NCBI RefSeq assembly: GCF_009765905.1
Contig: NZ_LMUO01000015.1
Location: 28,093 to 92,092, forward strand
Direction of reading: 5' to 3'
DNA length: 64,000 bases
From: Mucilaginibacter sp. L196
GTDB taxonomy: Bacteria > Bacteroidota > Bacteroidia > Sphingobacteriales > Sphingobacteriaceae
Shown in pieces: positions 39,705 to 48,526 of the stretch. The position numbers and the translations under genes were made by a program. The notes below the pieces were generated by a model. That model did not search any database. It was not told the origin of the DNA and saw nothing but the letters and a program-made list of their open reading frames with translations. Every line of letters begins with the position of its first letter. Positions within the stretch are counted from its first letter, which is position 1.

Positions 39705-40643
39705 ATGAAAATTACCGTAGTTGGCGCAGGGGCTGTAGGCGCAACTTGCGCAGACAACATCGCAAGAAAAGAATTAGCTGAAGAACTTATTTTGTTAGAC
39801 ATCCGCGAGGGTTTTGCTGAAGGCAAGGCTATCGATATGATGCAAACTTCGGCCCTATTGGGTTTTGATACCAAAATTAAAGGTGTTACTAATGATTATG
39901 CTGCAACTGCAGAATCAGAAGTGGTAGTAATTACCTCTGGCTTACCGCGCAAACCGGGTATGACCCGCGAAGAGCTGATCGGCACCAACGCTAATATTGT
40001 AAAAAGTGTTACCGAAAATATTTTAAAGCACTCGCCAAATACAATCATCATTGTGGTTTCAAACCCAATGGATACCATGAACTACTTAACCCTGAAAACT
40101 TCTGGCTTACCTAAAAACCGTATTTTGGGTATGGGTGGCGCTTTGGATTCAGCAAGGTTTAAATATTACCTAAGCCAGGAATTAGGTTGCTCCCCTGCTG
40201 ATTTGAACGCGGTTGTTATTGGCGGACACGGTGATACTACCATGATCCCATTAATTAAACATGCTACCTGGAACAGCGTACCGGTAACTCAATTTTTAAG
40301 CGCAGAACAACAAGATAAAATTGTTAAGGCTACAATGGTTGGTGGTGCTACATTAACCGGCCTTATTGGTACTTCTGCATGGTATGCACCGGGTGCAGGT
40401 ACTGCATTTATGGTTGAAGCCATTGTACGTGATCAGAAAAAATTACTTTCATGCGGTGTTGCACTGGATGGTGAGTACGGACAGAAAGACATCTCGTTAG
40501 TTGTACCTGTTATTTTAGGTAAAAACGGCTGGGAAAAAATTGTTGACTTTAAACTAAGCGACAGTGAACAAGCTGAATTTAACAAAAGCGCTGACGCTGT
40601 TAGAAACATGAACAAAGTACTTAGCGATAGCGGAGTTATTTAA
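39705..40643 (+). CDS. mdh: Malate dehydrogenase (LDH-like type)
   Basis: 312 residues. NAD-binding GAGAVGATCADNIARKE with the acidic residue after the second strand (LLDIREG); substrate Arg in SGLPRKPGMTREEL; VVSNPMDTMNYLTLKTSGLPKNRILGMGG with catalytic Asp; GGHGDTTMIPL with catalytic His. The LDH-like MDH (GAGxVG) rather than the GAxGGIG type is usual in Bacteroidota. It oxidises malate to oxaloacetate in the TCA cycle. Monocistronic, closed by the hairpin at 40667-40697. Confidence 0.96.
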   Translation: MKITVVGAGAVGATCADNIARKELAEELILLDIREGFAEGKAIDMMQTSALLGFDTKIKGVTNDYAATAESEVVVITSGLPRKPGMTREELIGTNANIVKSVTENILKHSPNTIIIVVSNPMDTMNYLTLKTSGLPKNRILGMGGALDSARFKYYLSQELGCSPADLNAVVIGGHGDTTMIPLIKHATWNSVPVTQFLSAEQQDKIVKATMVGGATLTGLIGTSAWYAPGAGTAFMVEAIVRDQKKLLSCGVALDGEYGQKDISLVVPVILGKNGWEKIVDFKLSDSEQAEFNKSADAVRNMNKVLSDSGVI

Positions 40644-40666
40644 TTCTGATAATATCTTTATAAATG

Positions 40667-40697
40667 GAAACGGCTTCTCAAAAGGAAGCCGTTTTTT
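40667..40697. terminator. Intrinsic terminator after mdh
   Basis: AAACGGCTTC / GGAAGCCGTTT stem with a short TCAAAA loop followed by a run of seven T, 24 bases after the mdh stop. Confidence 0.88.
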
Positions 40698-40765
40698 TGT
40701 TTTAATTTAATTTTAATATAGCATTAACATAAATTATGGTGATGAATCAATTTATTAAAAGAACA

Positions 40766-41659
40766 CTAATTATTCGCTAAACTAAATCCAAATGAAATAG
40801 TGTATTGCACACGAGCAGGTTGGCCATTTTGCATGCCGGGAGTCCAAGGTGGTGATAATGACACTACTCTTACAGCTTCATCTTTTATCGTATTACTGGG
40901 CCCCCTAAGTGCCTTTACATTACTTAATGTACCATCTTTTTCAACAACAAAGGTAACTATTACTTTTCCTTGTGTTCCGTTTTTTCTGTCAACTGCTGGA
41001 AACTTTATAGTCCTTGCTAAATAGGCATTAAATCCGGCAGCTCCACCATCAGCAAATTGTGGCTCATTTTCTACTGCAGTAAATACTCTTTCGCCAAGCG
41101 CTTTACTCGGATCAGTTGAAGAAACAACAAATCCTTTATTATATATAGTAACGTATTTTAATGAATCATTAACAATTTCCTTCCATTCACCGTCTTCTAA
41201 ACTATCCCTTACCATTCCTTCTTCTGTTACTTTATGATCAATATTAAACCTCAACCATTTGCCGTTACCATTCTCGGCTAAAATTTTGCCAGTAGAATCT
41301 CTGCATTCAATAAGCAATAGCTGATTTTTTTTATTATAATTTTCGATGGAACATAATTTCCCGTTAGGATAATATGCTATACTGCTACCTTCTAAAACAG
41401 GCATTGAAGAAGATGTACTTGATGTACCTGTTAACTTGACTGTACCATCTATATAAAATTCCTTAATGGGATATAATTTCTTGCCTGAACTGCTATCAGC
41501 CGGATAAATGAATATAACATCATTTACGTGTTCTTTATCAGTTGGCACCCCTGCTTTATTCCGGAAGTATATAATTGTACCGGGAGGATTATCTTGCTGT
41601 GCTTTCGCAGCTTGAAAAAACAATAGGCTTAAAATTAGAAGAGTAAGGTTTTTGGTCAT
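40766..41659 (-). CDS. YwqK/MORN-like and TonB C-terminal domain protein (paralogue 1)
   Basis: 297 residues from the second of two adjacent ATGs (41659), chosen because the paralogue starts at the same point. Signal peptide MTKNLTLLILSLLFFQAAKAQ. The middle (about 70-190) has short antitoxin-YwqK-like repeats (SIAYYPNGKLCSIENYN, GEWKEIVNDS). Residues about 205-297 are a TonB C-terminal domain (VIVTFVVEKDGTLSNVKAL, DEAVRVVSLSPPWTPGMQNG). With no N-terminal membrane anchor it would be free in the periplasm or secreted, so it is not a classic energy transducer. Lies 22 bases after its paralogue. Confidence 0.85.
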   Translation of the reverse strand: MTKNLTLLILSLLFFQAAKAQQDNPPGTIIYFRNKAGVPTDKEHVNDVIFIYPADSSSGKKLYPIKEFYIDGTVKLTGTSSTSSSMPVLEGSSIAYYPNGKLCSIENYNKKNQLLLIECRDSTGKILAENGNGKWLRFNIDHKVTEEGMVRDSLEDGEWKEIVNDSLKYVTIYNKGFVVSSTDPSKALGERVFTAVENEPQFADGGAAGFNAYLARTIKFPAVDRKNGTQGKVIVTFVVEKDGTLSNVKALRGPSNTIKDEAVRVVSLSPPWTPGMQNGQPARVQYTISFGFSLANN

Positions 41660-41681
41660 CATATAGATCTAAGACTATAAA

Positions 41682-42659
41682 TTAATTTAGATAAAAGTCA
41701 ATTGGCACCTGGTAAACCATACTAACGGGATAACCATATCTATACCCAGGTGTCCAAACCGGAGACAGTCGCATTATTCGCAAAGCTTCATCATTTAAGC
41801 AAGGCACATCGCCATTTATAAGTTTCAAATTTGAAACAGTTCCATCTGCGTTGACTGTAAATTCAACGCGTATGGTTTTATTTATATTATGCTGTTTAGC
41901 AAAGTCAGGGTATACCAAGTTCCTTTTGACAAAGTCACGAAATCCTTGCCACCCCCCATCAAAAATTGGGTCAACAGAAAACTGTTTAAATGGATAACTA
42001 TGGCCCGACCGAATATAACTTATACCTGATTTAAGTTCGTTTTTATGGTATGTACAAATATATCTTCCACTATCTGCAATTAGTCCGCGCCATTCGCCTT
42101 CTCGTTTACCATGCAGTATATCGCCTTCCTCAGATATTGTATTTGAAATATGATTGTAGAACAAAAAATGGCCTTTGCCATTTGACGCCAGCACCCTCCC
42201 TAAAGAATCTCTGCATTCTATTAATTCTAAGCCTGCACCCATTCGATAATAACCATCGTCATAATCTATTCTTAAAATACTATACAGTTTTCCATTGGGG
42301 TAATAGTTTGTTATGTCGCCTATAGCCCTACCATTTTTATATTGCACAACTGTTTGTCGTTTACCGTTAGGGAAATAGCCTATGCTTGTTCCATCTAATG
42401 TTAAATTTGGTGGCCCTGTAAGGGAAGTTGCTACTAATTTTGATTTCCCGTTGGGATAAAATTCAAATACACGGTACAAGTTTTTGTCTACACTTGTATC
42501 TGGCGATAGAACCATTCTGATATAGTCCGCGCTATCTTTATTATCTACAATGTGTCCTGTGTACTTTAGATAAGTAAAAACTGTATCAGTATGTGACTGA
42601 GCCTGTGTCGTTTGAAAAAACAATAGGCTTAAAATTAGAAGAGTAAGGTTTTTGGTCAT
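41682..42659 (-). CDS. YwqK/MORN-like and TonB C-terminal domain protein (paralogue 2)
   Basis: 325 residues, same architecture as the downstream paralogue: signal peptide MTKNLTLLILSLLFFQTTQAQ, YwqK-like repeats (SIGYFPNGKRQTVVQYKNG, IGDITNYYPNGKLYSILRID, HGKREGEWRGL), then a TonB C-terminal domain from about residue 230 (IRVEFTVNADGTVSNLKLING, EALRIMRLSPVWTPGYRYG). The mature parts are clearly diverged, whereas the first 48 bases of the two genes are identical. Many Bacteroidota have families of such proteins; no function is established. Confidence 0.85.
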   Translation of the reverse strand: MTKNLTLLILSLLFFQTTQAQSHTDTVFTYLKYTGHIVDNKDSADYIRMVLSPDTSVDKNLYRVFEFYPNGKSKLVATSLTGPPNLTLDGTSIGYFPNGKRQTVVQYKNGRAIGDITNYYPNGKLYSILRIDYDDGYYRMGAGLELIECRDSLGRVLASNGKGHFLFYNHISNTISEEGDILHGKREGEWRGLIADSGRYICTYHKNELKSGISYIRSGHSYPFKQFSVDPIFDGGWQGFRDFVKRNLVYPDFAKQHNINKTIRVEFTVNADGTVSNLKLINGDVPCLNDEALRIMRLSPVWTPGYRYGYPVSMVYQVPIDFYLN

Positions 42660-42708
42660 ATTGGTTACTAAAATACAAATTATGATGAAATTTCATATTG
42701 ATAACTAA

Positions 42709-42741
42709 ACAAAAAGCTTCCTTATGTGGAAGCCTTTTTGT
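42709..42741. terminator. Intrinsic terminator after the M1 peptidase gene
   Basis: AAAAAGCTTCC / GGAAGCCTTTTT stem with a one-base bulge and loop TTATGT, 21 bases past the stop of the minus-strand M1 gene. It isolates that gene from the YwqK/TonB pair. Confidence 0.8.
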
Positions 42742-42762
42742 TATATCGATATTAAAAGAGCT

Positions 42763-45336
42763 TTATTGAATATCAGCACTCTTCACTTTAAAGTCGACAG
42801 GCAAACCAACAAAAGATGTTTTTTGGGTGAAAGGCACTTGAATACCATTTACACTTTTATAATCTGCAAAATCAACGGTTAAAGCCCCTGGTCTGTCAAT
42901 AACTTCACGCACTTTCAGTCCTGTTTTTTGGTCGTAGTATGATTTTATTTTGATACCGTCAGGCGCTGTGGCTGTAACAACATATACCAAATTATCGCCT
43001 ACTAGCTGCATTGTTGGTGCAAGTGTTAAACTATAGCCCGGTTTTAAATAATCCAGCTCAGGGAAAAGCTTTTGCTTTTGCTTAACTGCATTTTTATCAA
43101 CGTTGCTTAGTTGCAGGGCGGTGTTTTTCTCGCTCACCAGTACACTATCACCACTTATAGCCATATGCGAAAAAACAGCATTTTGATACGTAGGTAAAGT
43201 AACATCCTGGTTGAATGTGCCAGGTTGTGTATAGGTGCTGGTTCGTACTATTGGTGTGCCTTGTATATCGGTTGTATCAACCAATTTAATAGTTTTAACT
43301 GCTTTTATTTTGTCCTGACCACCAATGGCATCCAAATACTTATTAAGCACATCTTTCGGTGTTGTACCTTCAGGTACCGGTAAGCCGCTGAATGAGTTAT
43401 TATCGGGATTGATGTCAGGCAATTTATGATCAGGATCAATAACAGCAGAAACTATTTTTGATGTTGATTTATAAGCGAATTGCCATTCACCACCACGCTC
43501 CCATATTTCGGCAGGTAATTTCACAATACCCGATTTACCGTTTTCTTCTTTTATGGCGATGGTTACCGGCATAGCCATTTCTTCCAGATTTTCGATGGTT
43601 ATTAATGATCCTTTTGTTGGGTCGTTATCCGTATAATCTATCGCTTTTATTGCCTGATCAAGTTTCCAGGTGGTAAAGAACCATTCGTTCCAAAACCAGC
43701 CTAAATCTTCGCCCGCGGCATTATCCATGGTATGGAAAAAGTCCCAAGGCGTAGGGTGTTTAAATGCCCAGCGTTTAATATAAGTTTGAAAAGCATAGTC
43801 GAACCTGTCTTCGCCCAGGATCTGCTCACGCAATACAGTTAATGCCAGCGCAGGTTTCTCGTATTCCGACATGCCCGAGAAGCTATCCGGTGTAACATCA
43901 GGCAAGGTCATAATAGAATTCGCCTCAGGTGGGAACATACCCTGTGCATTACGCTCTACATCTTGTTTCTGATAATATTCGCCATTGTTAAATACTTTGG
44001 TATCTACTTTATTAATAAAGGTGTTAAAGCCTTCATCCATCCATGCAAATTTGCGTTCATTGGAGCCAACGATCATCGGGAACCAGTTATGGCCAAACTC
44101 GTGGTTAGTTACTTCCCAAAGCTCGCCTGTTTTTTGGTCTGATCCGCAGAATACAATCCCCGGATATTCCATACCGCTAACCGTACCTGCCACGTTAGTA
44201 GCCACCGGATAAGTATAAGGGAACCATTTATTTGAATATAATTCGATAGCTGCTTTTACATATTCTGTTGATCTGCTCCAGGCATTCTGTCTTTTTGATT
44301 CAATTGGATAAACCGACTGGGCCAACGCCTTTTTGCCATTTGGCAAATTGATACGCGCGGCATCCCATAAAAAGGCCTTAGATGCCGCCCAGGATACATC
44401 GCGGGAATTCTTGCAGAAAAAATGCCAGGTTAATTCGGCTTTATTAGGATGAACATCGCCATTAACCACATCGGTAGAATCCTTTACAAATAAAGTTTTG
44501 TCGCTATTTTTAGCCGCGGCCAATTTGCTGATCTCTCCCGGAGTTAATACCTCGGTTGGGTTCAATAATTCACCGGAGCCCACTACCACCAGGTTGGATG
44601 GTGCTGTTATGGTAAAATCAAAATTGCCGTAATCCAAGTAAAACTCAGCACCGCCCATGTATGGGATCACGTTCCAGCCGGTAACATCATCATAAACCTC
44701 CATGCGTGGGTACCACTCAGCTATTTCATATATCCAGCCATTTTTGGTATGCATACGGCCCATGCGATCGGTACCATATTCAGGTACAGTAAAAGCATAT
44801 TCTACTTTTATTTGAATTTTGGTGCCGTTTGTGCGCAGGGTATCTTTTAGCCTGATCTGCATGCGGGTATCACTTACTATATAGTCAGCTTTTTCGGCTT
44901 TGCCATTTTTGATGACGTATACAGCTTTAATTTCATCGCCATCGGTAAAATTATGCACCGAATTACGTGTCCCCCCTACCGGACTAGTGGCAGTACCGCG
45001 GGAATCTTCACGATAAATATTCTGATCCAGCTGCAACCATAGAAAAGCCATTGGGTCGGGGCTGTTGTTGGTGTAGGTGATGGTCGCGCTGCCGCTTACT
45101 TTATGCGCAGTGGTATCCAGTGTTACGTTTATTTTGTAGTCGGCACTGTTTTGCCAGTATTTAACGCCTGGCGCGCCGCTTGCGGTACGGTACTCGTTGC
45201 CTTTATCATGATAAAAAGTTGGCGTAAAAACCTGGTACTGATCATATTTAGTTACCGGTTCATCGGTATTTTGGGCGTAGCTGTTACGGATGGTAACACA
45301 CAGCAAAAGCATAACTGCAATTTTGTAATACTTCAT
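42763..45336 (-). CDS. Secreted M1 family zinc metallopeptidase
   Basis: 857 residues from the ATG at 45336, which begins the signal peptide [22 protein letters not shown]; 31 codons upstream are open but unlikely to be used. The N-terminal M1 beta domain precedes [10 protein letters not shown] (exopeptidase GxMEN-like loop), the zinc site HEFGHNWFP, and DEGFNTF with the third ligand Glu. The C-terminal 250 residues are an additional domain with repeated beta strands, common in Bacteroidota M1 proteins. It would cleave N-terminal residues from peptides in the periplasm or outer membrane. GMEYPG differs from GAMEN. Confidence 0.93.
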   Translation of the reverse strand: MKYYKIAVMLLLCVTIRNSYAQNTDEPVTKYDQYQVFTPTFYHDKGNEYRTASGAPGVKYWQNSADYKINVTLDTTAHKVSGSATITYTNNSPDPMAFLWLQLDQNIYREDSRGTATSPVGGTRNSVHNFTDGDEIKAVYVIKNGKAEKADYIVSDTRMQIRLKDTLRTNGTKIQIKVEYAFTVPEYGTDRMGRMHTKNGWIYEIAEWYPRMEVYDDVTGWNVIPYMGGAEFYLDYGNFDFTITAPSNLVVVGSGELLNPTEVLTPGEISKLAAAKNSDKTLFVKDSTDVVNGDVHPNKAELTWHFFCKNSRDVSWAASKAFLWDAARINLPNGKKALAQSVYPIESKRQNAWSRSTEYVKAAIELYSNKWFPYTYPVATNVAGTVSGMEYPGIVFCGSDQKTGELWEVTNHEFGHNWFPMIVGSNERKFAWMDEGFNTFINKVDTKVFNNGEYYQKQDVERNAQGMFPPEANSIMTLPDVTPDSFSGMSEYEKPALALTVLREQILGEDRFDYAFQTYIKRWAFKHPTPWDFFHTMDNAAGEDLGWFWNEWFFTTWKLDQAIKAIDYTDNDPTKGSLITIENLEEMAMPVTIAIKEENGKSGIVKLPAEIWERGGEWQFAYKSTSKIVSAVIDPDHKLPDINPDNNSFSGLPVPEGTTPKDVLNKYLDAIGGQDKIKAVKTIKLVDTTDIQGTPIVRTSTYTQPGTFNQDVTLPTYQNAVFSHMAISGDSVLVSEKNTALQLSNVDKNAVKQKQKLFPELDYLKPGYSLTLAPTMQLVGDNLVYVVTATAPDGIKIKSYYDQKTGLKVREVIDRPGALTVDFADYKSVNGIQVPFTQKTSFVGLPVDFKVKSADIQ

Positions 45337-45700
45337 GGTCAATTGAAGGTTTATAATTTTAAGAGCAACAAATGTAAAATAATTACCCATAAAATAAGTG
45401 ATTGTTAGGTTGATAGTACCTGTAATCACTACATTAATGCGGGTAATAAATCAACCGGCGGGGAAATCGCTTTTAAAGTCAATCGCATATTTACCCTATC
45501 CTCCTCCTTTCCCTATTCTAGGGAAAGGTATCGCACAAGGCCTGCATGTTATATTTTCGAATATTAAAGCCGTATACAAGGTGCTTGAAATTCTTAAAAG
45601 CTATTTCCCTCATCAAACCGAGCAATTAGCTGAGCTTGTAAGCATTTTTTTATATTTTTGCGGATGTGTCGGTATAGTACCCGGCTACATCCCGCGATAA
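45337..45700. other. Divergent intergenic region between M1 peptidase and GT2 genes
   Basis: 364 bases. An open frame runs through much of it on the plus strand but has no recognisable protein features. It contains a small inverted repeat, CCTTTCCCTA / TAGGGAAAGG, at 45507-45529 and a -7-like box at 45653-45660. Confidence 0.5.
45653..45660 (+). promoter_or_regulatory. Candidate -7 box (TATTTTTG) of the GT2 operon
   Basis: TATTTTTG matches TAnnTTTG, 40 bases before the GT2 start. A TTG lies at 45636-45638, 14 bases upstream, shorter than the usual spacing. Confidence 0.4.
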
Positions 45701-46654
45701 ATGGATATATCAGTTGTTGTACCTTTATATAACGAAGTAGAATCATTACCCGAGCTTACCTCATGGATAAGTAGTGTGATGGACGAAAACGGTTATAGTT
45801 ACGAGATTATTTTGGTTGATGATGGCAGTAAAGACGGATCATGGGAAATGATCCTGAAGCTGCGTGAGAGTAATCCTTACATCAGGGGCATTAAATTCAG
45901 GCGTAATTATGGCAAATCCGCTGCTTTAAATACGGGTTTCGAAGCTGTTAAAGGCGAGGTGGTAATTACCATGGATGCCGATTTGCAGGATAGCCCCGAT
46001 GAAATACCGGCGCTTTACCGAAGAATTACCGAAGATAAATATGATCTGATCTCAGGCTGGAAAGCAAAACGCTACGACCCGATCACTAAAACTATACCTA
46101 CTAAATTGTTTAATGCGGCTACACGCAAGATGTCGGGCATTGATAATTTGCATGATTTTAACTGTGGCTTGAAAGCATACCGTAAAACCGTTGTAAAAAA
46201 CATTGAGGTTTACGGCGAAATGCACCGCTACATACCAGTTATAGCCAAATGGGCGGGTTTCAACAAAATTGGTGAGCAGGTAGTTGAGCACCGTGCCCGT
46301 AAATATGGTACAACAAAATTCGGCATGAGCCGTTTTGTGAATGGCTTTTTGGATCTGCTGTCTATATTTTTTGTCGGCAAGTTCGGTAAACGCCCGATGC
46401 ACTTTTTTGGAGCGATGGGTTCAGTTAGTTTTTTTGCTGGTTTGGTTATGACTATATGGCTTATTAGCGATAAATTATATGACATATCTCATCACATAAA
46501 ATATAGCAGGGATGTAACAGAACAACCACTGTTTTATATCGCGTTGGTAGCCATAATTTTGGGTTCGCAGCTATTTTTAACCGGCTTTGTTGCCGAATTG
46601 GTTGCAAGAAGTGCCAGCGAACGTAATAGGTATCAAATAGAGGAAACGATTTAA
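45701..46654 (+). CDS. Family 2 glycosyltransferase, DPM/GtrB type with two membrane helices
   Basis: 317 residues. N-terminal GT-A domain: VVPLYNEVESLPEL, EIILVDDGSKDGSWEMI, GKSAALNTGF, ITMDADLQDSPDEI (the DADLQD motif). Two transmembrane helices near 235-255 and 270-295 precede VARSASERNRYQIEET. This layout is that of enzymes that load a sugar on undecaprenyl or dolichyl phosphate (GtrB, ArnC, DPM1). It is probably active at the cytoplasmic face of the inner membrane. It is separated from the export locus by 35 kb, so a role in that pathway is not implied. Confidence 0.9.
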   Translation: MDISVVVPLYNEVESLPELTSWISSVMDENGYSYEIILVDDGSKDGSWEMILKLRESNPYIRGIKFRRNYGKSAALNTGFEAVKGEVVITMDADLQDSPDEIPALYRRITEDKYDLISGWKAKRYDPITKTIPTKLFNAATRKMSGIDNLHDFNCGLKAYRKTVVKNIEVYGEMHRYIPVIAKWAGFNKIGEQVVEHRARKYGTTKFGMSRFVNGFLDLLSIFFVGKFGKRPMHFFGAMGSVSFFAGLVMTIWLISDKLYDISHHIKYSRDVTEQPLFYIALVAIILGSQLFLTGFVAELVARSASERNRYQIEETI

Positions 46655-46656
46655 AT

Positions 46657-46757
46657 TAGATTTGAGATATGAGATTTTAGACATGAGACTTATATCTTGC
46701 TTCTTGAAGTTTTCCATTATTCTATCTCAAATCTCACGTCTAAAATCTCACATCTAA
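46657..46757. repeat. Intergenic inverted repeat with GAGAT motifs, family E
   Basis: Left arm (46657-46690) and right arm (46725-46757) both carry GAGATTTTAGAC-R-TGAGA in opposite orientation, plus further GAGAT-type words, around a loop of about 34 bases. It fills the gap between two plus-strand GT2 genes. No other copy is in the window. Confidence 0.7.
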
Positions 46758-46760
46758 ATA

Positions 46761-47729
46761 ATGTTTTTTTCCATCATCATTCCTTTATATAACCGCCCGC
46801 AGGAAATCAAAGAACTGCTGGAAACCTTAACTCAACAAACCTATAAGGATTTTGAGGTTTTGGTGATTGAGGATGGATCGGTTAATGATGCGGCTGAGGT
46901 TGTTAAAACCTTTGAGAATAAACTGAATTTACGATATTTTGTAAAAGCCAACGAAGGCCAGGGATTTACCCGCAACTACGCTTTTGAACGGGCTAAAGGC
47001 GATTACTTCATCATATTTGATTCGGATTGCCTGATACCGGCTGATTATTTGCAAATAGTAAATGAGAGCCTGACTACTAATTGGCTTGATGCTTATGGTG
47101 GCCCGGATGATGCGCATCCATCTTTTACTCCTACTCAAAAAGCTATTAGTTATTCCATGACCTCCCCTTTTACCACCGGCGGTATCCGCGGAAATAAAAA
47201 AGGCATAGGTCAATTTCATCCGCGGAGCTTTAATATGGGTATTTCGCGACACGTATGGGAAAAAGCGGGCGGTTTTATCATTACCCGTTTGGGCGAAGAC
47301 ATTGAGTACAGCATCCGCATACATTCATTAGGTTTTAAGATCGGGTTGATACCGGATGCTAAAGTTTATCACAAACGCCGTACTAACTTTTTACAGTTTT
47401 ATAAGCAGCTGCACTTTTTTGGCAGGGCGAGGATCAATGTTTATAAATTCTTTCCGCAGGAATTAAAAGCGGTACATTTTTTCCCGGCGATATTCACGTT
47501 ATTTATTATTTTTACGATAATAAGCAATATCATAAGCTGGCCCATAGCCCGGTTATGTAATATTGTGTTAGCAGTTTTTATTTTGTTGATATTTTTTCAC
47601 TCGTGGTGGAAAAACAAGTCGGTAAAAATTGCATTTTTGAGCATGATTGCGGCATTTATTCAACTTACCGCTTATGGCTTAGGGTTTATGCAGGATTTTT
47701 GGAAACGAATAATATTAAAAAAGTCATAA
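46761..47729 (+). CDS. Family 2 glycosyltransferase, membrane-anchored
   Basis: 322 residues. FSIIIPLYNRPQEIKELLETL and FEVLVIEDGSVNDA at the start, YFIIFDSDCLIPADYL (DxD), then GGIRGNKKGIGQFHPRSFNMGISR and LGEDIEYSIRIHSLGFKI (ED acceptor motif). After residue about 235 come two to three hydrophobic helices. Hence a polymerising or lipid-linked glycosyltransferase with its active site in the cytoplasm. It is followed 6 bases later by the membrane-protein gene, so these plus-strand genes through rseP probably form one transcription unit. Confidence 0.88.
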   Translation: MFFSIIIPLYNRPQEIKELLETLTQQTYKDFEVLVIEDGSVNDAAEVVKTFENKLNLRYFVKANEGQGFTRNYAFERAKGDYFIIFDSDCLIPADYLQIVNESLTTNWLDAYGGPDDAHPSFTPTQKAISYSMTSPFTTGGIRGNKKGIGQFHPRSFNMGISRHVWEKAGGFIITRLGEDIEYSIRIHSLGFKIGLIPDAKVYHKRRTNFLQFYKQLHFFGRARINVYKFFPQELKAVHFFPAIFTLFIIFTIISNIISWPIARLCNIVLAVFILLIFFHSWWKNKSVKIAFLSMIAAFIQLTAYGLGFMQDFWKRIILKKS

Positions 47730-47735
47730 AAATAT

Positions 47736-48524
47736 ATGTACCACGCATTTTCCATTGCTGAAACGATTAAAACTGCATGGAACGTTTTAAAGAAAAATTT
47801 CATTCCGCTGGTAGTATATTCTGCTATATCATTATTTATTAATGGCCTGGTAGATTTTTTTAACGCCTTTATTTTTGTCGGGGATGACAGGGTAAGCCAG
47901 TTTAGCACCATCATTATTCAAATGATTATCCAGGCCTATCTGGCACTCAGCTTTTACAAGCTGATTCTGACGCTAATGGACAGAGAGTATTACGAATTTG
48001 AGTTCAGGGATATTGTGCCATCATTTAAAATGGCATTCAATTTCATTGTAATCGCTTTTGCATACGCGGTTTTAATATCTGTTTTGCTTTTTGTAAACGT
48101 ATTAATTGAACGGTATATCGCTTATAACGAGACTATACTTGCCACTTTCCGCATCGCGGAGTGTGGTTTCGTATTATATTTACTGCTGCGTTCTATTTTT
48201 TGCATCTGCTTTATTGTGGATGATGATTCGTTGCCGATAGAATCATTAAAGCAAAGCTTCGAGATTACAAAAGATAACTTCTTTAAAACGCTTGGCATCT
48301 TCTTTATCATTATAGGCGTACTGATAGCCGCATTGATACCTATTTTAATTGTCATCCTGCTATCTGGTATTAACCAAGATACCGGCGAATACATTTGGCG
48401 ACTGGCATTTTATTGCTGGTTCATCCTCACCTTCCCATTTGTACAAGTAATTATTATGGTTACCTACCGCAAGTTGGTTTATAGTCACCTTGATGTGGAT
48501 GACGATATTAGTGAAACAATCTAA
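47736..48524 (+). CDS. Multispanning membrane protein of unknown function
   Basis: 262 residues with about six hydrophobic helices (near 22-48, 62-85, 105-128, 140-162, 185-212, 225-245). It opens YHAFSIAETIKTAWNVLKKNFIPLVV and includes SLPIESLKQSFEITKDNFFKTLGIFFIII, a pattern of two amphipathic AW-x-x-x-KKNF segments before helices that resembles the DUF975 / GlpQ-membrane-domain type of proteins, but I cannot assign a family with confidence. It lies 2 bases before the GH3-like gene and 6 bases after the GT2 gene. Confidence 0.75.
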   Translation: MYHAFSIAETIKTAWNVLKKNFIPLVVYSAISLFINGLVDFFNAFIFVGDDRVSQFSTIIIQMIIQAYLALSFYKLILTLMDREYYEFEFRDIVPSFKMAFNFIVIAFAYAVLISVLLFVNVLIERYIAYNETILATFRIAECGFVLYLLLRSIFCICFIVDDDSLPIESLKQSFEITKDNFFKTLGIFFIIIGVLIAALIPILIVILLSGINQDTGEYIWRLAFYCWFILTFPFVQVIIMVTYRKLVYSHLDVDDDISETI

Positions 48525-48526
48525 TT

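Noticed and set aside
45398..45700. 100-codon plus-strand frame before the GT2 gene
   Set aside because: No recognisable composition or motif; the region contains a small inverted repeat and a promoter-like box, so it reads as leader DNA.
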